Shown here one piece after another: positions 27,320-37,271 of a DNA stretch of 64,000 bases. Position 1 is the first letter of the stretch; every line of letters begins with the position of its first letter. Below the pieces are notes generated by a model. The model worked only from the letters and a program-made list of their open reading frames with translations, did not search any database and had not been told where the DNA came from. A program made the position numbers and the translations under genes. The stretch comes from CAYUIV01 sp964444925 (lineage in GTDB: Bacteria; Pseudomonadota; Gammaproteobacteria; Diplorickettsiales; Diplorickettsiaceae). The stretch lies in NCBI GenBank assembly GCA_964444925.1, contig CAYUIV010000001.1, positions 124,001-188,000 on the forward strand. The letters are read 5' to 3'.

Positions 27320-27482
27320 TAATTTGCAATTTACTATTTCGATTTTCTTAGTATATTATTTGATTAAAAACAAAAACTACCATGTATTCAAAACAGTAAG
27401 CCTTTATACCCTTGTTTCACATTTTCTACAACCAAGATATGGTTACGATAACAAATCATCCCTTACTCTATTCAATTACTTC

Positions 27483-28859
27483 ATGTATCGTCAAGCAAAC
27501 GAAAAAGTTTTTGGATAACTTGTTTAAGTTAAATTTTCTCATAATATTTTTATCACACACAGCAAATAATTTCTGTGCCGAAAAAACTACTGTAGTTTTA
27601 CCCATCATATCTAGTATCCAATTAAGTAATTTTATAGATATTAAGGGTCTAGTTGGTCTAAGATGGGATAAATTGGATCATTCCGTTAGTTTGATGTCTT
27701 TTTATTTTTTTGAAAGCACTACGAACAAATTCAAGTTACTGATGCAAGGTGCGGGTTACCGTTTCATGAATCAAAAAAAAGGATTTATTCTTGGCATGCA
27801 TTTTTTTGTAAAAAAAATCTTTGCAGTTTAGGATTTGAGTATTTAATGCCTTCAATACAAACGACTTGTCAATTTCAAACTGATTTGATTTTTGAGATGA
27901 GAGAAGAGTGGGCTTATACAGGTAAGGGTAAGGGCGTCACTCTTCAAACAATTTTTAGCACGAAATCAAATATCGATATCCACACTCTATTGCATTTTAG
28001 GCGAGATCAATTTACTTTTGATCATACTTTGCATTACGTGACTCTTACTACTTCCCGCGGGTTTATCTATCAAGGGTGCTTTTCGCTTGGTGCAAGCTAT
28101 GCATTTTCTAATATGTCTTGGCTGCGTCACTCAAAAATTTATGGGGATTTTACCTACAGTACATTACAAGGCCCTAGTATCAATTTCAAATACCTCCTGC
28201 AATTTGCTGTACCAGGAAACACTATGCTATTACAAAGAATGCATCAACCCGTTTACTATACCTCAATTGAGGTCCCCGCATTAAATAAGCAAACTATGGC
28301 AACTGCAATAATGCAGGCAGACAATTTAGAGAAACAAAATGCTTCTTTACCCGTCCGAAACGTAGTAATGGATAATGTTAATACGTTAAAGAAAATTTAC
28401 GACCATGACAAACTGCCATTTTCTCCAGAAATTGCTGAACAAGCGGCTTATCTTTTTTGGACCATGTCACCTAAAGATAAAAATGCATTATTGCAGTCAA
28501 TATTTATCCTACCACAATTTAATCGAGTATCAGAAAAATTATTACCTGCAGAAATAAGAATGCAAATTTATAAAAACTTTATTCCAACGCATGGAATCAA
28601 ATTTACTGCCGATGGTTTAAGTACCCAACCATTTACTCTGACCGTTAAAAACCAAACCCAGCATTATGCATATATGGAAGAGCTATTAGTACATATTGGG
28701 AAAATTCATAATAAAAAAAATTATAGTTCCAAAGAAAAAAAACTAATAGCCCTTTTAAATAAACCTGTACAGTGTAAAAGAATTTTACAAGGTATTGAGC
28801 GAGAATTATTTACAGGACGACCTGAAAGAATCTATCAGATTCTCCGTCTTGAAAAATGA
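27483..28859 (+). pseudogene. Copy A of inverse-autotransporter-like family, two homopolymer frameshifts
   Basis: This copy aligns along its whole length with the intact copies at 30667 and 32416, but only if two single-base indels are repaired. The first is in a T5 run (27508-27512): removing one T restores NEKVLDNLFKLNFLIIFLSHTAN, which matches the signal peptide of the intact copies. The second is in an A8 run (27810-27817): adding one A joins GFILGMHFFVKK to NLCSLGFEYLMP. Downstream the frame is open for 337 codons (27846-28859) and contains the beta-domain strands and the complete helical C-terminal domain with LLPAEIRMQIYK. It is either a young pseudogene or a slippage-switched gene. 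Confidence 0.7.
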
Positions 28860-29039
28860 CTTGAAAGCTCAACAAATAATTAGAATATAAAAATGCCATT
28901 TTTTCTTTTGAAGTAGCACATGCTTTATAAAAAAATTGCACAACAATGATTTCTTGAAACGCGCCGGTTCAATATACAGTATCCTGGGCGCACATATCAC
29001 AAATGAGCGCAAACTTTTTTTATCATAGGATAGCATACG

Positions 29040-30170
29040 ATTTTAGGGATGCATAAAATCTTTGATTTAGATCAAATCATATTGGCTTTTAAACTAGAAT
29101 ATTTTATACCTTTTAATACAGGAGATTCAGATCACTATGTTGACACTGTATATTTTCCATATCAACTATAACCGGTATCGAGGTAGCAGTCGATATAAGA
29201 AGACTATAGATATCACGCTATGTACAGTTTTTAGCAGTAACTCAGCACTTAATGTATACACGATATTGTACTGTAAGCATAGTGCTTTTGACTTTTGGAT
29301 GAAAACGATTCGTAGTATATGAGAAGATTTTAGTTATCAGCCCAGCAGTATTCACAAAGACATAGTCTATCAATATCACACTTAAGGTGATTACAAGGGC
29401 TATGTTTATCAATCAGGCATTCTACTTGGTGCCAACTGTACTTTGTTTGAGAAACAGAGGTTTCCAATCAATGTCCTATGAAGGTTTTGCGTCCAATACG
29501 CTGCAAGGCTGTGGTATAAAATTTGCACGATCTTTACAACTGACTACCTCTACGTCTAGTGCACTGATGCAAAAAACGTATCAACCTATTTATATTGCGT
29601 TCATCAAAACGAATATATGAGATACTAAAACAATACACAAAGAAGTAAAAAAAGCAGAAAACGTAGCAATACAAAGTGCTTCTTTACGCATTCGAACGGT
29701 GGTAACTACAAAGATCGATATATTAAAAAAGATGCACGACAACTATTCATTTTCTTGAAAAATTGCAGAACAAAAGGCTTACTTGTTCTAGACTATGTCC
29801 TCTGAAAATAAGAAAGTGCTGTGTCATACCGTATTAAGAATACATCTGTTTACTGCAACATCTCAAAAATTATTACCTGTCGAGATCAAAACAAATATTT
29901 ACCAATACTGTGTTTCCTACCAAGCAAATAAATTTATTCAACAAGGTGTAAATATTCAATCTTTTTATCTAACACAGGCAAGTGATACTGGGCATTATGC
30001 ATAATACTTCAACAACCTTTACCTATTTTGTATGCACTGAATAAGAAAAACAACTTTTCGCCTTTTTAAATACTACTTTTATTTATACAGATATTTTTAA
30101 AACTGCTCGTAGCAAGAGACAGATTATATTATAGGAAAAAACCTACCATTTGTTTCATCTTGAATCCTAA
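29040..30170 (+). pseudogene. Copy B of inverse-autotransporter-like family, heavily decayed
   Basis: Fragments in several frames match the intact copies in order. ILGMHKIFDLDQIILAFKLEYF (from 29040) matches the FILGSHLLFVKDLN strand pair. This is followed by YVYQSGILLGAN-like and TLQGCGIKFARSLQL segments. The C-terminal domain includes KLLPVEIKTNIYQYC (about 29869-29910), and the end EKTYHLFHLES runs to the stop at 30168-30170. Several in-frame stops and shifts interrupt it. The N-terminal quarter is missing or unrecognisable. It is not expected to encode a working protein. Confidence 0.75.
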
Positions 30171-30666
30171 TTGGATCATTTAAAAGTGCTATTGAGTAAG
30201 GCATATCGATCTCATACAAATATTTGAGTCGCTATTAAAAATCTATTTTCAAATTCGACTAGGCAGCTCGCTTTATCTATTACACGTTTTGCGAGCTCTC
30301 ATACCGTGCTTCCGGTGTATCTTCTCAACGTGAGGGTCTTACTCATCATTTTTATTTTATTTAAGAAAATAGCTTGATGGATCACTTTATCTTTTTAATC
30401 AGGTAAACATACCTTTTTCATTGCAAACACAACGTTTACAAATCAGCAACACCCCTATTAGTCTTTACACCTCTACTGTTTTCATGGTATTCAATTAGTA
30501 ATACAGTAAATATAAAATGCACTGTTAAAAAACGACATGTATCGGTACATAATAACTTTAGGATTAGACGTAGTTGTATTTTGAAAAATAGATGCTAACA
30601 CACTCTTATCGTTAACCAGGTTTATTAAACTGTATTCTTTATTGGAATCAATGGATTGAGTTTGAA
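30171..30666. other. Spacer with a short N-terminal relic of a further family copy
   Basis: No intact gene is visible in these 496 bases. At about 30412-30492 one plus-strand frame reads PFSLQTQ, then NTPISLYTSTVF. This resembles the signal-peptide end and first strand of the intact neighbours (FSLHANSSS, then KTPIKSIQVSSDIF). It is probably the remains of another copy, but the match is short. Confidence 0.4.
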
Positions 30667-32172
30667 ATGAATGAAAAAGTTTTAAAGTACTATTTTACTT
30701 TATGTTTTTTAACTGCATTTTCATTACATGCAAACAGTAGCTCGTATCTTGAAAAAACACCCATCAAAAGTATTCAAGTGTCAAGCGATATATTCCACCC
30801 ACTTCTAAAAATAACTGGTCTTGCAGGTGGAACGTGGAATAACAAAAGGAATACATTTGGTATCATGCCTTTTTATTGTTTTCAAATCATACAACGCGCT
30901 CAACAAGATTTTTTTTCAGGACAAAGTCTTGGTTTGCGTTTCATAAATAAGCGCAACAATTTTATACTGGGGTCACATTTATTGTTCGTCAAAGACTTAA
31001 ATCTAGTTGCGCTTGGAATAGAGTATTTTACTCCCTTATCGCAAACAATTTTGCATTTTCATACCGATACTATTTTTTTAAACGATCAAAGAAAAAAAGA
31101 TACTGTTGCCGGTACTGTAGTGCTCTCAGATAATCTTGACCCTTCGGGTCAATATAAACTTGAGCGCTTGGGTGAAGTGGAGTACAACAACAAAAGTGGT
31201 GTTAGATTACGAACCATTTTTAGTATGTATCCTGCACTTGATGTACACACGATATTGTATCATCAATACAGTCATTTTAATTTTAAAATGGATTCATACC
31301 GTATTTATCAGGGTATCAACATACGTGACCACAAATATGAACCCCTTACCGAGAATTATAGTGGTTATCTTTATCAATCTGGCATGGTGTTTGGCCTTAG
31401 TTATAAATTGTTTGAAAAAGCTCAGTTTACAACAAAGCTATACGGGGGATTGACCTATGACACGCTGCAAGGCTGGCATATGCAATTTGAATTATCTCTA
31501 CAACACACGATACCTGTGCGCAATAAGCTAATACAAAAAATGTATCAACCGATTCAATATACGACGCCTATTTATCCAACATCAGTTGAAATGGGCATAT
31601 TAGAAGTTGACGCGATGCAAGCGGCAGTACAACAGGTTGAAGATAAAGCAATCCAAAACGCCTCTTTTCCCGCACGAAACATGATAAGGAATAATGTGAA
31701 TACATTAGAAAAGATGTATGACAAACATTCATTTTCTCCAGAAATTGCAGAACAAAGTGCTTATTTATTTTGGATGATGTCGCCTGAAAATAAAAAAGCG
31801 CTATGTGATACTGCGTCTAAAGCACAACAATTTACTGAAACTTCAAAAAAACCTTTACCTATAGAAATAAGAACAAAAATTTACAAAGGTTGTCTTCCAG
31901 ATGAAGGATACAAATTTATTCGACAGGGTTTAGATGTACAACCTTTTAATTTAACCAAGACAAATCGTAATCAACACTACGAGTATATAGACAATCTTTT
32001 AACATACATTTTACGAGTGCGCGATAAAAAACATCAGAACACGCAAGAAAAACAACTTTGTGCACTTTTAAACACCTCTTTTACCTGTGAAGATATTATC
32101 GAGAATATCGTACAAGAAATACCGAATATACGAACTCAGAAAATCTACCATCTGTTTCGTCTTGAGACGTAA
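30667..32172 (+). CDS. Copy C: secreted protein with inverse-autotransporter-like beta-domain and helical C-terminal domain
   Basis: The 501-residue protein has a signal peptide (about residues 1-24, ending SLHANS). Residues about 40-300 are rich in alternating aromatic strands. They follow the order seen in inverse autotransporter beta-domains: GQSLGLRFINKRNNFILGSH, LGIEYFTP, a GVRLRTIFSMYP repeat strand, YQYSHFNF, and final strands WHMQFELSLQHTIP then MYQPIQY. Residues about 315-501 are a helical domain with AEQSAYLFWMMSPENK and PLPIEIRTKIYK, unlike known passengers. If the barrel call is right, the C-terminal part would be displayed on the cell surface. The gene lies in tandem with copies A, B and D. 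No partner genes are mixed in. Confidence 0.6.
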   Translation: MNEKVLKYYFTLCFLTAFSLHANSSSYLEKTPIKSIQVSSDIFHPLLKITGLAGGTWNNKRNTFGIMPFYCFQIIQRAQQDFFSGQSLGLRFINKRNNFILGSHLLFVKDLNLVALGIEYFTPLSQTILHFHTDTIFLNDQRKKDTVAGTVVLSDNLDPSGQYKLERLGEVEYNNKSGVRLRTIFSMYPALDVHTILYHQYSHFNFKMDSYRIYQGINIRDHKYEPLTENYSGYLYQSGMVFGLSYKLFEKAQFTTKLYGGLTYDTLQGWHMQFELSLQHTIPVRNKLIQKMYQPIQYTTPIYPTSVEMGILEVDAMQAAVQQVEDKAIQNASFPARNMIRNNVNTLEKMYDKHSFSPEIAEQSAYLFWMMSPENKKALCDTASKAQQFTETSKKPLPIEIRTKIYKGCLPDEGYKFIRQGLDVQPFNLTKTNRNQHYEYIDNLLTYILRVRDKKHQNTQEKQLCALLNTSFTCEDIIENIVQEIPNIRTQKIYHLFRLET

Positions 32173-32415
32173 TCAAATCACCTAAAAATATATCCGTGCA
32201 ATACAAATTTTTAAGTAAGGGTTTATTTTTAAAGATAGTATGTACCAAAAAATGAAAAGTCATTTTTTATTAGACACGTTTGTCGGGTATACAAAAGCAT
32301 TGTTTGATAAAATGGCAGAGGTTCTAGATCGAAATGTATGTGCTGATTTACCTTATTTAATAGTAAAGCTAATTTACCTCGCCTTATCTTTACTAAGATC
32401 AAAAAATTCAAGCAA

Positions 32416-33933
32416 ATGAAAAAAATTTTAAAGTGCTGTCTTGCTTTATATTTTTCAACTACATTTCTATTACATGCAGAGAGTAAATCATACTTTACAA
32501 GAATTCCTATAGATAGTGTGACAATTTCAAGCAATTCATTACATCCTTCCTTTAGAACAACCGGTCTTACAGGTATGGTGTGGTATGACAAACAGAATAT
32601 ATTCAGTGTCATGCCTTTTTATTGTTTGCAAATCATGCAACGCGCAAACCAAAATTTTTTTCTAGGGCAAGGTCTTGGTTTGCGTTTCATGAATAAAAAC
32701 AAAGGTTTTATCCTAGGATCACATTTATTGTTCGTCAAGGACTTAAATGTACTTGCGCTCGGCGTAGAATATTGCACTCCACTCACTCAAATAATTTTGC
32801 ATTTTCATAGCGATACGATTTCTTTCAACGACAAAAGAAAAAAAGATCTTGTTGTCAATGCTCTAGGCTTCTCACGTAACTTTTTTCATGACCGATACGC
32901 ATCTGATGAACGGTTCAAACATAACTATTTTGGTGCAGTAGAATATTATTACCACAGGGGTGTCAGGCTACAAACTATTTGGAGTATTCATCCAGTTATT
33001 GACGTGCACATGGTACTGCATTGTCAATATAGTCACTTTAACTTTCAGATGAATGCGTACCGTAGTTATGCTCATAGTCGAGGTATTTACAAAGATAACT
33101 ATGCCTTCGATAATTATGGTGGTTATCTTTACCAATCTGGTGTAACCGTTGGTATCAACTATAAACTACTTGAAAGGACTGATTGCACATCAAAATTGTA
33201 TGGGGAATTTATTTATGACACATTAAAAGGCTATCGCATGAGATTTGAATTATCTCTACAATACATTACTGCGCCTACACGCGATACACTGCTAAGAAAA
33301 ATGTATCAACCTATCCACTACATAGGTCCTATCTATCCCACCTCAATTGAAATGGGTAGCATCAGTACTCAGGTGATGCAAGAGGCAGTAGAACAAGCGC
33401 AAAATACAGAAGTACGAAATGCTTCTTTATATATTCGAAATATGGTGGCTGATAATGTGAATACATTAGAAAAAATGTACGGTAAACATTCATTTTCTGC
33501 AAAAATTGCTGAACAAAGTGCTTATTTATTTTGGGCGATGCCCCCTAAAAATAAGCAAGCCTTATGTGACACTGTGTCAAAAATGCAACAATTTACTAAA
33601 ACTTCAGGAAAATCATTACCTATAGAAATAAGAACAAACATTTATAAAGACTGTATTTCACATCAAGGACATAAATTTATTCAACAAGGTTTGAATACCC
33701 AACAGTTTAATCTAACCAAGAAAAATCGTGATCAGCATTACGAATACATTAACAATCTGATAGAACACATTTTACAAGTATGTCATAAAAAGTGTCAAAA
33801 CACGCACGAAAAACAACTTTGTATCTCTTTAGACACTGCCTTTAGTTGCCAAGATATTCTTGACACTGCTCGATTCAAACGACGGATCATAGGAAGAGAA
33901 AAAACCTATCATCTGTTTCATCTTGATACGTGA
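32416..33933 (+). CDS. Copy D: secreted protein with inverse-autotransporter-like beta-domain and helical C-terminal domain
   Basis: The 505-residue paralogue is co-linear with copy C over its whole length. It has a signal peptide of about 23 residues ending LLHAES. The beta-domain has GQGLGLRFMNKNKGFILGSH, LGVEYCTP, GVRLQTIWSIHP and YRMRFELSLQYI strands, then MYQPIHY. The helical end domain has EQSAYLFWAMPPKNK and SLPIEIRTNIYK and finishes EKTYHLFHLDT. Conservation is as strong in the C-terminal domain as in the barrel, which argues for selection on both. Copies C and D are 243 bases apart and may have separate promoters. The function is unknown. An adhesin or host-interaction role is inferred from architecture only. 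Confidence 0.6.
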   Translation: MKKILKCCLALYFSTTFLLHAESKSYFTRIPIDSVTISSNSLHPSFRTTGLTGMVWYDKQNIFSVMPFYCLQIMQRANQNFFLGQGLGLRFMNKNKGFILGSHLLFVKDLNVLALGVEYCTPLTQIILHFHSDTISFNDKRKKDLVVNALGFSRNFFHDRYASDERFKHNYFGAVEYYYHRGVRLQTIWSIHPVIDVHMVLHCQYSHFNFQMNAYRSYAHSRGIYKDNYAFDNYGGYLYQSGVTVGINYKLLERTDCTSKLYGEFIYDTLKGYRMRFELSLQYITAPTRDTLLRKMYQPIHYIGPIYPTSIEMGSISTQVMQEAVEQAQNTEVRNASLYIRNMVADNVNTLEKMYGKHSFSAKIAEQSAYLFWAMPPKNKQALCDTVSKMQQFTKTSGKSLPIEIRTNIYKDCISHQGHKFIQQGLNTQQFNLTKKNRDQHYEYINNLIEHILQVCHKKCQNTHEKQLCISLDTAFSCQDILDTARFKRRIIGREKTYHLFHLDT

Positions 33934-34101
33934 TCAAATCACATCAAAAGATTGATTAATATATTCGCGTAACATGAACTTTTAAGCAGTGATTGACTTC
34001 CAAAAGCCTCATAGGCACAAAAGAATAAAAGGCTATTGTTGTGTGCTTGACCAGGCTACTTGAAATCTATTGAGTGTTTTGTTGAGCAAGACACCTAGCT
34101 T

Positions 34102-35976
34102 ATGTTGTATCTCTTCGAGGTTGAAGCTATACTGATAATTTTTTATTTTAACGGGTGTTCATTCTTTCATATGAAATTTGATAAAAATATTTTCTCTACT
34201 TTGACTCGACAAAGATATTTCAACCGAGTATTGCGTCCTTTTTATCAGATAGATACACGCTTTTTATTCCAAGAACAGTCTTTGCAAATCAGCTGCGCAA
34301 TTGCCTTCATGATGAGTATTTTGTATGTTGGTTACCTTTTCCCGTTTAAATTTTTATCTGGTTATGGAGGATTTTTTGAGCGCGAGGAAGTATTAATGAG
34401 TCTTTCAGGCTGGTGGAGCTTCAAAAAAACAGCATGGCAATTTCCTTTATTAAAAACAACGTTGCTTAATTCTCCACAAGGTGCGCATATTGCTTTTACT
34501 AACAGTATTCCACTCGTTGCACTACTATTAAAGCCATTTAAAGCATTTTTGTCTCACTCTTTCCACTACTTTGGTGCTTGGTTTGGGATAGCTTATGTAT
34601 TACAGGCTGTCAGCAGCGTTCTTTTAGTCAGAGCTTTTAAACAACGTAGTACCATCGCGATTATTGCTGCAAGTTCGATGTCTTTAATGATGCCTGCATT
34701 TCTTAATCAACTTGACAACGTTGCCTTAACGACGCACGGATATATTTTATTAGGATTTACTTTATATTTCTCAGGATTTGAGAATCCACGACGGTTTAAT
34801 ATTACAACGATCTATTTTACAGGATTATCTTTTCTTGCATTGCTGACACACCCTTACCTATTCTTTATGGTAAGTGCAATTTATCTGGCATTCCTCATTG
34901 ACCATGCCCTGCAATTTGCACATTTTAAACATTTTCGAGAGGAAATAGAACGCAGTGCCATCGCACTATTTAAAACTATTCTTGTCCTTGCTTTCACGGC
35001 AGCCGTGTGTGGTTATTTCAGTCATAAAATACGTACGGCAGGTTATAGTTATTACTCAATGAATTTGTTTTCACCTTTTCAAGGTGGGAAGTTTTTTTAT
35101 CGCGCTATCGATGCAACGGGTGGCCAACATAGAGGTTATAATTATCTTGGCTTGGGAACTATCTTTTCCCTATTATTTATTCCTATTACGCAAAGGCAAT
35201 GGATGCTCAATTTATTTAAACGCTATCGTGCATTAACGGTCATCTTATTTTGTTTATTTGTTTTCTCAATTTCAAATCGAATTTTTTATGGTTCAACAAA
35301 ACTCGTTCACTATAATGTTATCTATCCTTTTAGTATATTGACTGAAACCTTGCGTTCCAGTGGAAGAATGTTTTGGCCTGTCGGATACCTCTTGATGTTA
35401 ATTGGTTTGACAAGCGCGCTACGTTTTCAACAAAATAAGAAGGTTAACGTTTTAATTGTACTCCTTATCTTAGGACTACAGTTTTATGATACCTCTTCTC
35501 AGCGCAAACGTCTCTACTTCTCTACTCGTCAAGCCTCTAGAATACAACCCAGTTGGCATCGACTTTTAAGAGCTGTGTCAGTTGTCAATGTTTATCCAGG
35601 ATATGAATGTGGAGTTGTCAAAAACCGACGAGAACATAATAAAAATATTTTGTTTTTTCAGGCACTTGCTGCACGCTATGGACGTTCAATTAACACTGCC
35701 TGTGTAGCACGTACGAAACCAAACTGTATAGTCAAGCATGCTATTTTCAATAAACCATTAATAAAAGGACAATTGTATGTGGTTACACGGTCAAGTACGA
35801 ATCTACCTTATCATGTATCCAATGCAATGCAGCGGGGGTGGTGTCGTAAAACAGAACAAGGAATTGTTTGCGTCGCAAACACTAACCAAAGGTGGTGGTC
35901 TAATAAAGTACCTCCTCAGCCTCTTGCAAGAGGTAAAAGGCACGGTAATTGGTTCCAGCGTTTACGACAACGTTAA
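34102..35976 (+). CDS. DUF6311-like polytopic membrane protein, possible glycosyltransferase
   Basis: The protein has 624 residues from 34102, or 601 from an ATG at 34171 (MKFDKN), which removes an unlikely N-terminal extension. About ten membrane helices are visible. The first periplasmic loop has SGWWSFKKTAWQFPLLKT followed by NSPQGAHIAFTNSIPLVALLLKPF, a pattern I recognise from DUF6311 proteins (GT-C-like membrane proteins of unknown role). The C-terminal about 150 residues are soluble with several cysteines and basic residues. It could modify a surface polymer. It lies just after the inverse-autotransporter-like array, but no functional link can be shown. Confidence 0.55.
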   Translation: MLYLFEVEAILIIFYFNGCSFFHMKFDKNIFSTLTRQRYFNRVLRPFYQIDTRFLFQEQSLQISCAIAFMMSILYVGYLFPFKFLSGYGGFFEREEVLMSLSGWWSFKKTAWQFPLLKTTLLNSPQGAHIAFTNSIPLVALLLKPFKAFLSHSFHYFGAWFGIAYVLQAVSSVLLVRAFKQRSTIAIIAASSMSLMMPAFLNQLDNVALTTHGYILLGFTLYFSGFENPRRFNITTIYFTGLSFLALLTHPYLFFMVSAIYLAFLIDHALQFAHFKHFREEIERSAIALFKTILVLAFTAAVCGYFSHKIRTAGYSYYSMNLFSPFQGGKFFYRAIDATGGQHRGYNYLGLGTIFSLLFIPITQRQWMLNLFKRYRALTVILFCLFVFSISNRIFYGSTKLVHYNVIYPFSILTETLRSSGRMFWPVGYLLMLIGLTSALRFQQNKKVNVLIVLLILGLQFYDTSSQRKRLYFSTRQASRIQPSWHRLLRAVSVVNVYPGYECGVVKNRREHNKNILFFQALAARYGRSINTACVARTKPNCIVKHAIFNKPLIKGQLYVVTRSSTNLPYHVSNAMQRGWCRKTEQGIVCVANTNQRWWSNKVPPQPLARGKRHGNWFQRLRQR

Positions 35977-35991
35977 TAAAATCTGTATAGA

Positions 35992-36714
35992 CTATAAATT
36001 TAAAATTTCTTTCAGGAAAGGAATAGTTAATTTACGTTGATAGCGTAAAGAAGAATAGTCAAGTGTTTCCAATGCACTAAATAAAGCTTTAGCATCTCTT
36101 GCCCATCGAGAAAGTAAAAATTTTGCAGAGGTTTCGGGCAAAATAAACCCTTTTAATCTTGCGCGTCGCTGCAATGCAGCGACTTTATTGATATCATCGA
36201 GTGCATGTACTTGAAAGATTAATCCATTATTCAATCTAGAGACTAAATCAGGTAGTTTATATTTTAAGTGATTAGGTACTTGATGTGCACAGAAAACTAA
36301 GGCAGCCTTTTTTGCAATAAGATCATTGTACATATGTAACAAAGACTCTTCCCATTTTAGCTGACCTGCAATACTGTCTAATTCATCTACACATACGAAT
36401 TGATATTTTGTAAGATATCTTAAACTTTTGACAGTGTACTTCTGTTGAAACGTTTTAAGCGCAATACGCACTGCCTTCATTTTTTGAAAACGCGCTTCGT
36501 GGTAACAAGCTTCTAACAAATGACTGCAGCCTACTCCTTGCACTCCCCAAATATAAATGGGGTTTTCAAACGTTTTATTGTTAATAAATTGTTGTAAACA
36601 TTTGAGTAAAATTGTATTAGAGGTTGAGTAAAAATTTGCAAATGTTTTTTTTTCTATTTGATGAAAAGGAAGAGGAATTTGTCCTAAAAAAATTTTTTTA
36701 TCGTGTATTGGCAT
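35992..36714 (-). CDS. hda: DnaA regulatory inactivator Hda
   Basis: The protein of about 240 residues is an AAA+ homologue of DnaA domain III and promotes hydrolysis of DnaA-ATP after replication starts. The N terminus holds GQIPLPF, a clamp-binding-type motif characteristic of Hda. The nucleotide loop reads GVQGVGCSHL, with Cys where DnaA has Lys. Walker B and sensor stretches follow (FVCVDELDSI, FCAHQVPN, LVSRLNNGLIFQV). There is no DnaA DNA-binding domain. The start at 36714 (MPIHDKK) is preferred over the upstream start at 36747. It overlaps the pgsA end by 17 bases. Confidence 0.9.
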   Translation of the reverse strand: MPIHDKKIFLGQIPLPFHQIEKKTFANFYSTSNTILLKCLQQFINNKTFENPIYIWGVQGVGCSHLLEACYHEARFQKMKAVRIALKTFQQKYTVKSLRYLTKYQFVCVDELDSIAGQLKWEESLLHMYNDLIAKKAALVFCAHQVPNHLKYKLPDLVSRLNNGLIFQVHALDDINKVAALQRRARLKGFILPETSAKFLLSRWARDAKALFSALETLDYSSLRYQRKLTIPFLKEILNL

Positions 36715-37258
36715 GATATAAAAAACTTTGGGCCCAAAACAAACCATATTCTATTAAACTGATTAAATTTGTGGCTATCATTCCGAGTGCAACAATTTGA
36801 ATACTGCGATAAGGCAATGACCAAGTATCTAACCGAAGGAGTAGAAGAAATACAAATAGCACTTGTAAAGCCATATTTAGTTTACTGATAAAAATAGGCT
36901 TATAAGTAATGGGTCCTAACCACAGAGAATAAATAATAATTCCAATAATAATAAGTAAATCTCTGCCAATGACGATAATCGCTAGCCACTTTGGTATATG
37001 CGAAAGATAACTTAATGTTGTAAACGTACCAAACATCAATAGTTTATCTGCAAGCGGGTCTAATAATGCGCCAAGCCTTGTTGTACAGTGATATCGGCGT
37101 GCTATAGCACCATCTAATCCATCACTTATTCCTGCAAGTGTAAATACCAATAGTGCTCCTTGGTATTGGTTAGATAAAATATACAGTATTACAGGATAGG
37201 TCAAGAAGATACGTAACGCCGTAATACAATTCGGTAGGTATGGTAGAAAAGTACGCAT
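36698..37258 (-). CDS. pgsA: CDP-diacylglycerol-glycerol-3-phosphate 3-phosphatidyltransferase PgsA
   Basis: The 186-residue membrane enzyme makes phosphatidylglycerol phosphate, which PgpA then dephosphorylates. The CDP-alcohol phosphotransferase motif is complete: DGLDGAIARR, then eight residues, then GALLDPLADK. The start MRTFLPYLPN at 37258 fits the family. An upstream in-frame ATG at 37285 would overlap obgE. It lies between obgE and hda. In E. coli pgsA is next to the glyW-cysT-leuZ tRNAs, which here are 18 kb away. Confidence 0.94.
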   Translation of the reverse strand: MRTFLPYLPNCITALRIFLTYPVILYILSNQYQGALLVFTLAGISDGLDGAIARRYHCTTRLGALLDPLADKLLMFGTFTTLSYLSHIPKWLAIIVIGRDLLIIIGIIIYSLWLGPITYKPIFISKLNMALQVLFVFLLLLRLDTWSLPYRSIQIVALGMIATNLISLIEYGLFWAQSFLYHANTR

Positions 37259-37271
37259 ACGTTTTAATGAG

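Noticed and set aside
32229..32612. 127-codon minus-strand frame over the start of copy D
   Set aside because: It is a shadow of the signal peptide and first strands of copy D, with no similarity or ribosome binding site of its own.
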